Assembly (NCBI GenBank): GCA_026770025.1
Contig: JAMXDE010000012.1
Coordinates: forward strand, 372,001 to 436,000
Direction of reading: 5' to 3'
From: Craspedostauros australis
Taxonomy: Eukaryota; Bacillariophyta; Bacillariophyceae; Mastogloiales; Achnanthaceae
DNA length: 64,000 nt
Shown: positions 23,276-34,844 of the stretch, piece by piece
How positions within the stretch are numbered: position 1 is the stretch's first letter
Layout of the letters: each line of letters starts with the position of its first letter
Position numbers and translations under genes: made by a program
The notes under the pieces: model-generated
Databases searched by the model: none
Told to the model about the DNA's origin: nothing
Seen by the model: only the letters and a program-made list of their open reading frames with translations

Positions 23276-25699
23276 TCCTGGGCATGGTGGGCGGCAGATG
23301 CTGCGTGCCTGGCGAGTCTCGTTGAGGCAATCTTTGCAAGCAAAGAGAAGAGAGTGGGTTGGATGACTTGCAAATTAGCACTCCACATGCTACCTGTGCA
23401 ACGAATACGAGGAGGGCAGCTGTTATACCTCTGAAGCGAGACAGAATCTCTCCTCCTGGAGGTCGCAGCAAATTTCGATTCTCGACTATTGTCTACATTA
23501 GACCCGGCGTTCGTAGCGAATGGCTAATGATCTACTCAATGCGATTAGCACGCAACACACATCACACACTTCGGTTTTCCATGTTGACTGCGAGTGGTGT
23601 CTTGGACAACAACGTATCTTGATTAGTTGTGATCAATCTGAGGACGAACCAGCGCGGCTGTGCCCTGCTCCTACTATTTTCCAAGTCCCATTGGAATCAT
23701 CTCACGAACCAACCAATCAATCAAGGAAACCCCATTCCCCGCGCGATCAAGGCGAATGGTCGTCCAGGGCTGGATTGCTTTCTTTGCTTCTTTCGCAGAC
23801 TTGAGTGGGCATCCGTGTGCATCCTCGTTCAGACCATCCTCGACCTTCACCGCCGTCGCCATCTGTCTCGCTTCTCTTTGGGTTGTCATGGTCGCCAACG
23901 TCGCAACTTTTGTCGACTGCCATCGTCCGTTCGCTCCAACGTGCAAGCCTCCATCTCACCGTTCTTACGAGACACAATTCTGGCGAGAAATCGTACGAAC
24001 TCTCCAAACACGATTCGTTGTCTCTTCACTCATGTGGAGCTCAGCACACGATCGAAGATTCCCACACGTCTGAATTTGTTGGCGCCATTGTTGGTTGCTA
24101 GTAAGCACTATGTAAGTACAATGGGTATTCCAATCACGAGTGCCATTGAATGCCGACTTGATTCACGAAACATGTTGATGTCGCAAATCGGAGGTGTTTC
24201 ACGATTTCGGTGTTTCTGCACGCATCGATACGCACTCGTACAGCAACACGATCACGCCACTGGTTGTCGACGGTGATGGTCAGTGATGGCTGGTGATGAG
24301 ATGAGACGAACACATGTGCATTGATCAGCAGCAGCATACGTACGTGCACTCGCAATGAGATGCAATTACGTTGCTGTGCATAGATGCAACGAGGATACGA
24401 GGACGCTGCGAACAAGCTGGATAGAAGTGAGACACTCTAATTTGTGGCATCTGTCCAACACCCAACGCCCCATCTCTTCGTGTTGTCATGGGCAGCGGCA
24501 GCGGCGGCAGCGCACGTTGGCTATGTATGGCACAGACGACTGCGGAGCAGGGATCCGCTCTTGAAGTTTGGTCGAAGTACCACCGGGGTTTCAACGAGCC
24601 AACCAACCAACCAACGAACTGACCCATCGACTCAACGAAGAAGGGGGCTCTCTCTGCAGTCAAATTCACGTGCGAAGAGTGGAAAGCGAGAATGACAACG
24701 CCAAGGCAATCCTTCTTTCTCAATACGAGTATGGTACACTGGCAGATTCCCACCGTGCATTGGTGAAGAATCTGGCACAGAATGGAAGGGAGAGAGTCGA
24801 TCCGAAGTCGAGTGGTCGCTCGAGATAGATCATTCGCAGGTGGAGTCATAGTGGTGTGGTGAAATGGTGGAAAAACAATGGCCACGGGCCTGAGTGATAC
24901 GAGCAAGGGGTCTGTGTGAGAGACCTGTGCCCAAAAGCATCCAGCCCATCCATTCGAACTGGGTCCTGGTGCTACTATGGGCGGTTGTATTGAAAGCAAC
25001 TCTTCTCCATGCTTGCGCTGCCTATTTCGACTCGGTTCCTTCGCTCTGCACGCACCTGACAACGCACGACAAGACACTTGCGCGATAGGTCCTCACATCC
25101 ATCGATCTAAGAGCATGAAGGTTCCGCGCACCTAATGTTGCCATCGTTCCCGTATTCGATGTAACGAACGGGCTCAGCCCACTCTCGGCCATGGCCCGGT
25201 GTGAATACGATACCTTCGTCTGATACTCCAAGGATTTTCCATACTATCATGTTCATTCTCGCAGCCTCGGGGCCGAATTGCTACTGACGGTGAAACTCTT
25301 CATGATGCAGGATGGAACATACTAGGAAGATGGATAAACGAATGGATTGGATAGGTGGAAGAATGTCTGCCTGCACAACGTCGATGTGAAATGCGAAGGT
25401 GTATCTGGAACACATCCGTGCAAGTGCGAGTAGAGTACACCAACATGAGTCGTCTCCTCAACTTGACAATGGAAAAGGCACAGATAGAACATGCGGAAGT
25501 GAAGCGCCCCCTTCGCAGACCAAACTGTACTGGAGTACGTTTGGTGCAGTTGTGCTTTATCCGTTGCATCGTCCTCACTGTGCCACGCCAAACGCAGACT
25601 CCACTCGTAGTACAAGCGGTGCCAGCATACGAGCACATGCCAGTCTTGTGTTATTGAATGCAATATTCGAAACTATTCGTAATCTGTAAGCTCCTCTTC
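23276..25699. other. Long intergenic region between convergent CRT-like and PPR genes
   Basis: 2.4 kb between two stop codons, the longest gap between convergent genes here. Open frames of 215 codons (plus 23629-24276) and 250 codons (minus 24325-25077) exist, but neither contains a motif I recognise and neither has a C/A-rich leader. An (AACC)n run lies at about 24599-24614. GAGTAC-type words occur near 24727 and 25430. I see no RNA gene. Confidence 0.45.
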
Positions 25700-27781
25700 T
25701 TAAAAGAAGTCAGCGTCCTCCAATTCTTCGCCGAAGTAACGGAACAGCTTTTGGAGGGCCTCCTTGGAGAGTTTGGGATTGAGTTGGGTGAGCGTCACGA
25801 GCTCCACAAATTCGTCTGTGTGGTACTTGTTCTTCTCCCACTTCCACAGTTGCTGGAGGAAGTAGACGTGGCGTTTGGCCTCGTACACCAAACCCCGGCC
25901 GAGAGCGAATTCAATGATCTTCAGATGCATCGTATAGGGTGGCAAGACAGAATGCTGATTGAAAAAGTCTTGGACGATGGTAATGGCGTTGGGGACGTCA
26001 CCCAGATTGAGCATGCCGCCGGCGATCGTCTCCACCGTGCGTTGTGTGGGTGCCACGCCCTGGCCGACCATTTGGTCGTAGTACTGGTGCATGGTGGGCA
26101 CATCACCGACCCTGGACAATCCGCCGAGCAGAGTATCGTACGCCATAGCATCAGGTTGGATGTTGTTCGCTGGCATGATCTCATCGATGATCTGCATCGC
26201 GCGCCAGAGACCGCCGCGATTGACGCAGGCTTTCATCAACGTTGTGTAGCTGATCAAGTTGAGTTCGACCGGATCATGACCGCAGGCGCCGTGCGATAAC
26301 GAGTCTGCGAATGCAAAGGCTTCCGACAGCGGAACGCTCCAGCTGGGATCGCACTCGCGGTCGAGCTTCAGTTGTCGGGCGTCAGATCCTGGTTTCTGTA
26401 CGAACTTGCCCTTGACTTGCGATGGGATTTTGTGATACGGCGGCGGTGATCTCATGGTGAGCGTGACCTTCATTGGTTTCCCACGATAGCTTGCGGACTT
26501 CCCTTCATCCGGGCCATCCGCGGTCTCAAGAGTATTTGCACCATCTGTTGGTTCGGACTCCTCGCGGAAGACCGTGTAGAAGTAATGAGAAGCTTTCCCA
26601 GTGCTCCCCGTCGTCGTGTATGTGTTGATCATCTGGTTTGCGAGTTCTGTTGTAAGTGGGAACCCGCGTTGGCTCATGTTCAGCAAGATGGCATCCAGCC
26701 AGCGTGTCGGATTGTCTATGGGGGGCTGTTGCTGGTCAGAGAGGAAGATGTTGCGATCCTTCTTGAGATATGTGCCGGCCACCTTGATGGCGGCGATGGC
26801 GTGGATGAACTCGCCCTTTTGGGGTTCGTACTCCTTGCTTTTTCGGAAGGAGAGGAGCTGCAAAGCGCGTCCGATGTTGCCCGATTTTCCATTGGCTTGC
26901 AGCATCCTGAAAGACAGAGCGTCAGTCATCTCGGTCTGTCCGAGAGTGCCGATGTAGGTCTCCATGCTGCGGACCCTGCGAGAAAGCTTGTTGGTTGGTA
27001 TTTTGCATCGTAGCACGGCAACGAATGCCTTTTTGGCGACGATTGGAGACAGGAGTCGAGCTTTGGCTTCGGGACTTGCCGCGCTGATGACGACCTCGCC
27101 GAGTGCTTGACCTGCGGTTCCCTTCTTTTCGTGGTAGAAGTGCTTCAGGCACAGTTCGTACTCGTCAACCGCGCGCCTCACCAGTTCGACATCCCATTTG
27201 CGATGAAAGCTCGCAGCATCTGAGATGTTGGAAATGACGTCGTCGACCACCAGGTGCTTTGGTTCCTGTGTCTGCGTCTGCCTCTGCATCTGTTGCTGCG
27301 TCTGTTGCTGCGTCTGTTGCTTTGTCTGGACTTCTATTTGATCATCTTCCGATGTGCTGTTGGTGTCCAGAGCATCATTGTCGCCCGCAGTTGCTGGTGA
27401 TGCAGCCGTTGCTACAGTTGAAGTTGAATATGCCCGTTGACTTTGAGAACGTCTGCGCGACGTGCCCATCTGATCATGATCTTGTACGAGGCGAGACGCG
27501 TCATTGCGGATGTAATTGTTGGAGTGATTTCGTGAATGTGATGTGCTCATGCTGAGGCGAAGCGCAGCATGGGACTGGTCTTTGATTCTTCTCTCCATAC
27601 CACCACTCGATGATGCGGATACGAACGCACACAGCGGTCTGAAGGTGGGTGCCGATGGCAAGGGAAATGATGGTCGATTGCCATCTTCCAGACCCAAGCG
27701 CGCCATGGCACCTGCACGGGAACGGAGCAAGTTCCTGGAAAGGCCCGCTCTGGATGATCCCTGCGCGCTTCGAGAAAGCAT
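25700..27781 (-). CDS. Pentatricopeptide-repeat (PPR) protein, probably organellar
   Basis: Helical-repeat protein of the kind that binds organelle RNA. One exon, 693 residues, from the ATG at 27781 (the frame is open a little further, but without another ATG). The N terminus (MLSRSAQGSSRAGLSRNLLR) is Arg/Ser-rich without acidic residues, as expected for a mitochondrial presequence. Residues 140-200 are low complexity with Gln runs. PPR-like helical pairs are clearest at about 509-610 (ISYTTLMKACVNRGGLWRAM; PDAMAYDTLLGGLSRVGDVP; TVETIAGGMLNLGDVPNAI), with more degenerate repeats near 290-410. It ends acidic (ELEDADFF). No endonuclease or editing domain is visible. The target RNA cannot be read from the sequence. 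Confidence 0.82.
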   Translation of the reverse strand: MLSRSAQGSSRAGLSRNLLRSRAGAMARLGLEDGNRPSFPLPSAPTFRPLCAFVSASSSGGMERRIKDQSHAALRLSMSTSHSRNHSNNYIRNDASRLVQDHDQMGTSRRRSQSQRAYSTSTVATAASPATAGDNDALDTNSTSEDDQIEVQTKQQTQQQTQQQMQRQTQTQEPKHLVVDDVISNISDAASFHRKWDVELVRRAVDEYELCLKHFYHEKKGTAGQALGEVVISAASPEAKARLLSPIVAKKAFVAVLRCKIPTNKLSRRVRSMETYIGTLGQTEMTDALSFRMLQANGKSGNIGRALQLLSFRKSKEYEPQKGEFIHAIAAIKVAGTYLKKDRNIFLSDQQQPPIDNPTRWLDAILLNMSQRGFPLTTELANQMINTYTTTGSTGKASHYFYTVFREESEPTDGANTLETADGPDEGKSASYRGKPMKVTLTMRSPPPYHKIPSQVKGKFVQKPGSDARQLKLDRECDPSWSVPLSEAFAFADSLSHGACGHDPVELNLISYTTLMKACVNRGGLWRAMQIIDEIMPANNIQPDAMAYDTLLGGLSRVGDVPTMHQYYDQMVGQGVAPTQRTVETIAGGMLNLGDVPNAITIVQDFFNQHSVLPPYTMHLKIIEFALGRGLVYEAKRHVYFLQQLWKWEKNKYHTDEFVELVTLTQLNPKLSKEALQKLFRYFGEELEDADFF
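27272..27322 (-). repeat. CAG/CGT-type repeat encoding poly-Gln in the PPR protein
   Basis: On the coding strand a repeated CAGACGCAGCAACAG-like unit gives a Gln-rich stretch around residues 155-170 of the PPR protein. Confidence 0.7.
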
Positions 27782-28365
27782 GGTCGAATTCACGGCCCGC
27801 TGCACCTAACAGAGTAGGTATTCTGCAATGCTGTGCTTCTGTACTCGTGGAGTGGCGTGTAGAGTATTGGAAGCGCACTGCCCTCGTCTTTTCTGCGCTC
27901 CCCACTCTGCACGACGATTCCTCTATTCTCAATGAGACTGTTCTAGTGTTTCTGTTGTTGGAGGTGGAACGCTCAATTGTCCATTCGCTGGATAGCGTGA
28001 GGGGTGGTTGCGGAGAGCCGCAAGCGATGTTCCGATTCTTGGGCAAAGGCGGAGCGAGCAGTGGGTGTTGATGCCATGCCTCTTGTGGCTCTTTGGTGCG
28101 TTTTCCACGCGATGCGCCTTGACGACTGGTGCGCGGCGCGTGATGCGGCATGGGAACAACGATGTGTGGTGCAGACCTCGTCGATAGCCGGGAATGTCAC
28201 ACGTGACTGAACGGATCTTCACACGTCCCAGCAACAAACGCAAACACAACAAGGCGCCAAGATGGCCAGGCCTTGGACGACCAAACCCCCCACCCTCGCG
28301 CCATCAGAGACAAACGAGGAACAGGGGCAGAGAACAAAGAGAGTCCTTGAACATAAAGAAGAACA
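27782..28365. other. Divergent promoter region between the PPR and MED31 genes
   Basis: 584 bases. From about 28200 the plus strand is a C/A- and purine-rich leader for MED31. Nothing else is seen. Confidence 0.5.
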
Positions 28366-29292
28366 ATGGACAACACCACAACAACGGAAGCGTCAGCGTC
28401 AGCGCCGGCACAAACAAGCGCAACCGAGCTGGATGCGAAAGGCGACCAAGCTCAAGCAACACCAACCGGGGAAGACGCGGGAGCTGGAACCGACGGCGCT
28501 GCTCACGTGGAGGAGCATGCCTCTCCAGACCTCCCCGAGAATCGCTTCGAGCTGGAGTTGGAATTCGGTGAGTGGATCTGTGAATGTGCGAAGACATGAT
28601 GGCATGATGGTATGATGGCCGTAGTGCGCAAACGTATGGAGGACACCAAGCATACTTTGTTCTGCTTGGCAGTCTTGTCGGCGTTGGACCCGTGCTAATC
28701 CACCCGCACAGCTTCATGGTATGAAGCCGTTCTCAGATTCATCGCAAGATTACAACAGGACAGCTATCACCGCGCGATGCATCTATCTCTCTAATCTGAT
28801 CTGCTGTATTCTTCTCTCTATCTCTCTATTATTGTATCATGTAATATAATATGTGATACTCCATCTGTACGTTCGCCCACCGTGCTCTGTAAACTCTCAT
28901 CGTCGTATCCCACGTATCCCATGTATTAAACTATCGTGTTCGTACACGCTGATACCCAACCCTCAGTGCAATCGTTGGCTTCGCCTGCCTATCTACACTT
29001 CCTCTCCACCTCAGTGACCAACGAAGGCAACCTGCTCTTGGAGGATGCCAACTTCAGACTCTTCCTCAGATACTTGTACAAGACGTGGACGAGGCCCGAG
29101 TACAGCCAGTACATCATATATCCCCACTCGCTCTACTTCCTCAACATGCTCATCAACAATGAAACCTTCGGCAGGGAGCTGGCGCAGATCTCGTTCCGCA
29201 ATTTCTGCCACCAGCAGCAGTTCTTTGCCTGGCAGACCCGATTCGCGACGCTCTACGGCAAGGGAGGGGCCAAGGAGGGCGGGACTGCGTAG
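28366..29292 (+). CDS. MED31: Mediator complex subunit 31 (MED31/Soh1), two exons
   Basis: Small subunit of the Mediator middle module, linking activators to RNA polymerase II. Exons 28366-28567 and 28967-29292; intron 28568-28966 (399 nt, GTGAGT...CTCAG, phase 1); 175 residues. The splice joins RFELELEF to VQSLASPAYLHFLS, exactly the conserved RFxxELEFVQxLxxPxYLxFL block of the family. Further conserved pieces are FLRYLYKTWTRPEYSQYIIYP, LYFLNML and QQFFAWQTRF. The conserved domain covers about residues 60-165, close to the length of whole MED31 in other eukaryotes; the first 58 residues are an added Thr/Ala/Glu-rich low-complexity extension. Confidence 0.95.
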
Positions 29293-29900
29293 GCCCCGGG
29301 CAGATGAAGTTTGGTGATACGGAAGCGCACTATACTGACAGAGGACGCAGCGACGGATGCAGGGCTAAACATAGAATGACCATACCAGATGATTCGTACA
29401 AGTATGTGCTCGGAGAGCCATTCAGTCCTCGATGCCTCTTCTCCCCTGCACTAGGCTGTTCGTGCAAAACAGTATCCGGAGAATATGCAAAGTGCCTCTG
29501 TACGCCCTCCTGCATGTGTACGACTATGCGCTCGTACTGTAGTATGTACAGCGGCGATTGCCCTTCGATCCAAGCCAAGCTGATGACCACTCCTTTGCAC
29601 AAGTAACATGGTTTACGTTAATTTCTTTGTTCACTCTTGTTGACTGGTTAGTTGGATTGATTGATTGATCGATTGATTGATTGGCTATCTGTCTCTGTAG
29701 AGCAAGCGAGTTGTGATTCACTTGCGAGTGCAGCGCTGCGCCCGTGCTCCTCTATCTTCATCGCGGCGCCCCAATACCCATGAGGTATTCATAGTACGAC
29801 TTGGTAAGCAAACCAACAGTCGTCAGTCAGACGTGTGACGATCGGGTCAGACTTGCTTCGATTCTGAGGGGCACCAGCCGCTGCAAATGAAGGTGAGCAT
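29293..29900. other. 3' flanks of convergent MED31 and kinesin genes
   Basis: 608 bases, with a (GATT)n run at about 29654-29684 and several GTAC words (29397-29402, 29519-29551). No gene is supported. Confidence 0.5.
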
Positions 29901-32900
29901 TTACTTTCCACCTCGCGCCTCGCGAAGCTTGCGCATGCGCTCCATGTGACGCTGGGTCGCGAGATGACTGCGGGATCGTGCGGCAGCGGCTTCTTCTGGG
30001 GTGGCCTCTGCACCGCTCTCGTAGCGTTGGGTCATCTTCTCGAGCAGCAGGGACTCCTTGCCCTTGAACTTCTCCATGATGATGTCGATGCGATTCACCT
30101 TGCCCTTGTCGTACTTCTCGAGCAAGCTCAAGACCTGCGCACGGATCTCGGACACATCTTCTGTGGCCTCGGTCGATGCCGCACTTACGCTTGTGGTAGC
30201 AGATGCCACGGATGCAGCTCCTGTTGGCTTCGCGGCTGGACGAGGAGCCTTCGATGGGCTCGGTGTTGGTCTGGCACGCGATCCGATAACCTGGGCCTTT
30301 CTGGCACGCAGATTGGCAGCCGTGGACTGGTCCTTGGCGGTTCGCAGCTCCATGGCCTTCTTCTCCAGCTGGCGTTCCTTCTCTTCCAATTTGCGCTCCA
30401 GTGTCTCTTGCTCCCGCTGCGCCTTCTTGAGGACTTGCTGAGACTTGCGCAATTCCTTCTGCGCTTTCTCCAACTCCTCGCCGGTTTCTTCGCGCAGGCT
30501 CTTCTCCTTCTGCCAACGGTTGGCCATCTCGGTATTGTTCTTGCGCAGCACTTCCAGCGTCTTGCTGTCGCTCTGCGTGTTCTTGCGCGAGCTGGACAGG
30601 TTCTGGAGCTTGTCCTGGATACGGTTGTTGTCTCTCTTCAACGACATCAGCTGACCCTCGGTCTTCTGCTTTTGCATGGTGAGGGTCTTCATCTCTGCTG
30701 TCAGTGCCTTCACGGTCTCCTCCAAGTTCTTGGATGTGATATTTCTCTTTGCAGCTCCGATTTGGATGCGACGCACGCGTGTCGCAAACTGGAGCGCATG
30801 GATGGATTCGTCGTAGGCGGTGTCCACGGGCGTCACCGCGACGATCATCATTGTTCGGGAGTTGCCTCCCAAGGAATCCTGCAACAGGTACGTCAGCTTG
30901 CTGTCACGGTATGGAATGTGGGATGCCTTGCGATCAAGAGCCTCCATGACGTTTCCGAGAGCGGACAGCGACTTGTTAATATGACCGGCCTCCTTGAGGT
31001 GGTCTCCCTCGACCTCACTCTTGCGGACACGTTCGGATCCGGCGAGATCGACGAGGAGGAGCTTACCCTTGTTGCCTGGTTGACCTTCGAATCCGGAGGA
31101 CACCTCGACGAGCAAGACCATATGAGAGCGACTGCTGGATTGATTCATGCTTGTTGCAGCAGTCGCACGGTTCTTGTTACCACGCTTCAGCAGCTCGATC
31201 ACATCCTCGATGGAATTCACATCCTCCTTGGTGAGGTTGGGGACGTCGATGCGTCCGTTCTGGTCACGTCGGATTTCGAGAGACGCCTTGCCACCGGCCT
31301 TCTGCGCCTCAGCCTTCTTCTCTGCCAGGGTCGCGCCGGAAGATCCGAGCAGATCATAACATTCGTCGTTGTAAATTTCAAGCATACCAATCTTGATGGC
31401 GAAGTCGAATTCCTTGGTCTCCTCACGCTCTTCCTGAGACTTCAGGAGGATGGCAGCAGTCTTCTCTTGCTGTCTCTTCAAGTCAAGAAGATGGAAGACC
31501 TTTTGGATGGTGCGGTAGCTGATACCACGCTGGTTGTTAACTTCCGCACCCTCCATCGTGTAGGTCTTTCCACTTCCACTGCGCGCATTCATGTGGTACA
31601 TATGCAGAGTAGTGCATCAAATTGACGCCAAAGTGGCATCGAGAGTAAAGCGCGCATTCACACAGAGATGGGTATGAAGAGTAGACGTGCATGGTATTGA
31701 AAGTAAGCAAGCAAAGAAACGCACGCGGTTGTGTGAGTGCATGGGCTTGGGAAGCAACACGTGCGCAATCGCTTTCCTGTCTCATCGTAATTCATTTCAT
31801 TTCGTCTCATTTCATTCCGTTGAATTGAGTTGACGTGACGGAACACCGCAGTCAGCACACAAAGATGAATGAAGTCACTTACGTCTGACCGTAGGCAAAG
31901 ATACAGGCGTTGAAACCATCAACGACACTGAGTGCGATTGGCTCGACGTCCTGGAAGATACTCTGCTGAGACTGGTCTTGACCCCAAACGCGGTCAAATG
32001 CGAAACTCTTCCACTTGTTGGTGCGAGCATCGAAGCAACCGAGCTCGGTCTCGCTCAAGGATTCAACAACGGTCTTGCATCCCTTCTGGACCTCCTTGAT
32101 GCTCATTGGACGGGTACGGCAGAACACCTGGATGTTACCCTGCAGGCTGAGCATCTTGCTGAGAAGCTGGTTGTTGTAGTCACGCTGGGCGTTGCACTTC
32201 TTCTCGAGCGTTTGCAATTCCTGACCCATCAGACCAACGTCGCCAGATTCGATGACTTCGGCCACCTTGGACTTGGCACTGCCATCGAGCAGATCGGTGG
32301 AACCTCCGCCGTTGCCGAGAGAGCTCAATCGGGACATGTCGGTCGTGATGCCGGCCTCTCCCTTGGAGAAGAGCTGCTTCTGGAGCACGGCCAGGTCATC
32401 CTCGAGCTTCTTCACGTGGGCCTCGCCCATGCGCTTCTGGTCCTTGAGCTTCTCGTGTTCCTTCTGGAGCTCAGCCAACTTCTTCTTCTCGTCATTGATG
32501 CGCAGCTCCAAGCGCTTGTACGCATTTGGCGAGTTGGATCGTGTTCGGCGTCGGCGGCTAACCTTTTGACGCTTCTGAACATTGTCGAGATCTGGATGGT
32601 AGATGGAGGTACCGCTGTGTCCAGTTCTGGATGATCCAGGCCGGATGGAGGAAGTGCGCTTGGAGATGGAGGATGCCTCCGCGAGCTCCTTCTCGCGCTT
32701 CGAGACGATGAGGTGGGCCTCGGCCTCTGCGAGCTTTCCCTTGGTGAGGGAGAGATCCTTCTCGAGCTTGGTGACATTGTCTTCGGCCTTGCTGACACGT
32801 TCCTTGAGGTCTGACGCAAGCACGGCCATCTCTGATTCTTTCTTGGACAGGTCGTCGCGGGCGCGTCCGAGCTGCGACTGGAGCTGCTTGACCATCTCGC

Positions 32901-34844
32901 TCTGCACCTCGACACCCTCGAGGTTGCGGGATTGCGAGTCCTTGGCCAATGCGATGGCCATGTCGGATTCGTCGACCTTGGTCTGCAGCTTGGAATTCTC
33001 CTCAGTCAGCTTCTTGAACTGTTCCTTGAGGTCGTTGAGCTCGCCTTCGCGCTCGGTCTTCATCACCTCCTTGATGTCGCTTCCGCCAGCGTCACGGCCG
33101 CGCTTCTCTGCCTCTGTGATGGCCTCGTCGAATCTGGAGTTGACGGCCTCCAATTCGTCAACGACGGCTTCGTGATCACGCTTGGCGTTGGACAAGGCGG
33201 CGTTGAGATTTTCGACCTCGGTCTTGAGCGTCTCATTCTCTTCGGCGGCCTGTTGGAGGGTCTTTTCGAAAGTGTCGAGTTCGACATCGGACACCTTGGC
33301 GCTTCCCTCTGAGTTTTGGAGCAGGCCGCGAAGCGAGTTGATTTCGTCGCGGTGTTCCGACCGGAGCTTCTCCAAGCGGTTCTGCACGTCCTTGGCATCG
33401 AATTCGACAGCGCGCAACTCCTCCTGCGTGAGCGACAGCTCCTCTCGGGTGAGTTCCAATTCTTCGCGGAGCTTGTGCTCCTCTTCCAAACGTCCGGCAT
33501 TCTCTGTCTGCAAAACGCGGATGAGTTCTGTGTCCTTCTCGCGGCTCTTCATGGTCTCCTCGACCTTCTTGCGCTCCTCTTCCACCAGGGTGTTCTTGGA
33601 GGCGGCCTCGGCATTTGCGAGTCTGTCTTCGGTCTGCGACAGGCGCTGTTCGGTCTCGATGAGCTGTTCGGTGACAAGCTCCAGCTCATCCTCAAGCTTC
33701 TTGACGTAGGCATTGTCTGCGGCGTTGGAAATGACGCTGGACGAAGCGGTGTTGGCGGCACCATCCGATGGCGATGTGGCCTGGTCGGTGTCGTTGGTTC
33801 CGTCATCCTTCCTGTCCAGGGATGATCGCAGAAGGGCGTCGGCGCGGACCTCTTCGACGTCCACACGGTACCTTTCGCGCTCGACTTCCAGCTCCAGCCT
33901 GGTCTCCTCGAGCTCGCTTTCCTTGAAGGCGAGCTCTTCGTGGACGGCGTCGCATTCCTCGCGGACCGCAAGCAAGGATCCTTCAGCCTCGCGGTACTTG
34001 GCCTCCAATTCGTCCTGAGCTTGCTCTGCCTGTCTGCGTTGCTTCTGCTCCTCCTTCACTTTGGCGCGACTTTCGGAGAGGGCCTTCTCCAATGATGCCA
34101 GCTGCGGCGCGATGTTTTCCAATTGGGCAGACAGAGCAGCATTGGCGGCAGACGAATCCGCAAGCTTCTCCTCTGTTGTGAATTTGTGTTCCGAGTTGAG
34201 GGTTTCACGTCAGCATCACGAGTTGGAATCGCAGCAACGATCATTGTTGGTGAGCATTCGTTCGGGCATGAGGTACGAGTTACGAGTGCGAGCATGGGTA
34301 TAGGTTGCAGCCGTTGTAGTAGCAGGAGCATAGCCGGTGGTGAACACCAAAAAAGCAAGATGAATATCGTCGGCATGTGTGGCAGCGCGGCGGTGGATGG
34401 GCGAAGGTGGAGGAGGTGGATGATATCAGTCAGAAATGACGAGAAATGCCAAGTCATTTGGGTCATTCTGATAGGAACAACCTCATTTTAGGCCAGAACT
34501 GGCCAAAAGAGTCGGAGGATGGAAAATATCCAGTCGAAATTCAGAAAAACAACGCAACGAACAATGCCGCCACCGCCTCGCCATGGTGGTATCTGTTTTC
34601 ACCGTTCCTGCTCTTGTTGGCACTGCTCCGGTGCTATCGTCGTTGCTGCTGCTGATGTTGTCCGCGGCGTTGTTGTCGGTGATGGTGGCAGTGACCATCT
34701 TTGTAACTTACGCATCTTGGCAAGCTCAGCATCGAGCTCTTCCTCCAGCTCTCGAGAGCTGGCGATGTATTCATCGAAGGCGGCCTGGAGAGCTGCGAGT
34801 TCGGCCTCGCGCTCGGCCATCGTTGGTGCCACATGCATCGGCAT
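29901..34844 (-). CDS. Kinesin-14 type motor with long N-terminal coiled coil, three exons
   Basis: Microtubule motor. Exons 34844-34712, 34172-31883 and 31578-29901; introns of 539 nt (GTAAGT...ACAG, phase 1) and 304 nt (GTAAGT...GCAG, phase 2); 1366 residues. Residues 10-700 are almost continuous coiled coil. The motor lies at about 723-1080: it starts NIQVFCRTRPM, its P-loop is rebuilt across the second intron (FAYGQT/GSGKTYTMEG), switch I is NQSSSRSH and switch II is DLAGSER. A coiled coil directly N-terminal to the motor, with the LQGNIQVFCRTRP neck, is the kinesin-14 arrangement (minus-end directed in known members). Unlike KIFC proteins it continues about 285 residues past the motor as coiled coil, a basic Pro/Ala stretch and a charged tail. 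Gene neighbours give no clue to its cargo. Confidence 0.9.

Noticed and set aside
23629..24276. 215-codon plus-strand open frame in the CRT-PPR gap
   Set aside because: No known motif, Ser/Arg/Leu-rich composition typical of non-coding sequence, overlapping frames in all phases.
24325..25077. 250-codon minus-strand open frame in the CRT-PPR gap
   Set aside because: No family match and no leader; recorded only as a possible unknown in the gap.
27805..27805. Extension of the PPR protein to a GTG at 27805
   Set aside because: GTG is not an expected nuclear start; the ATG at 27781 begins a plausible presequence.
29946..31625. 559-codon plus-strand open frame
   Set aside because: Antisense shadow of the kinesin motor exon, which carries intact P-loop and switch motifs.
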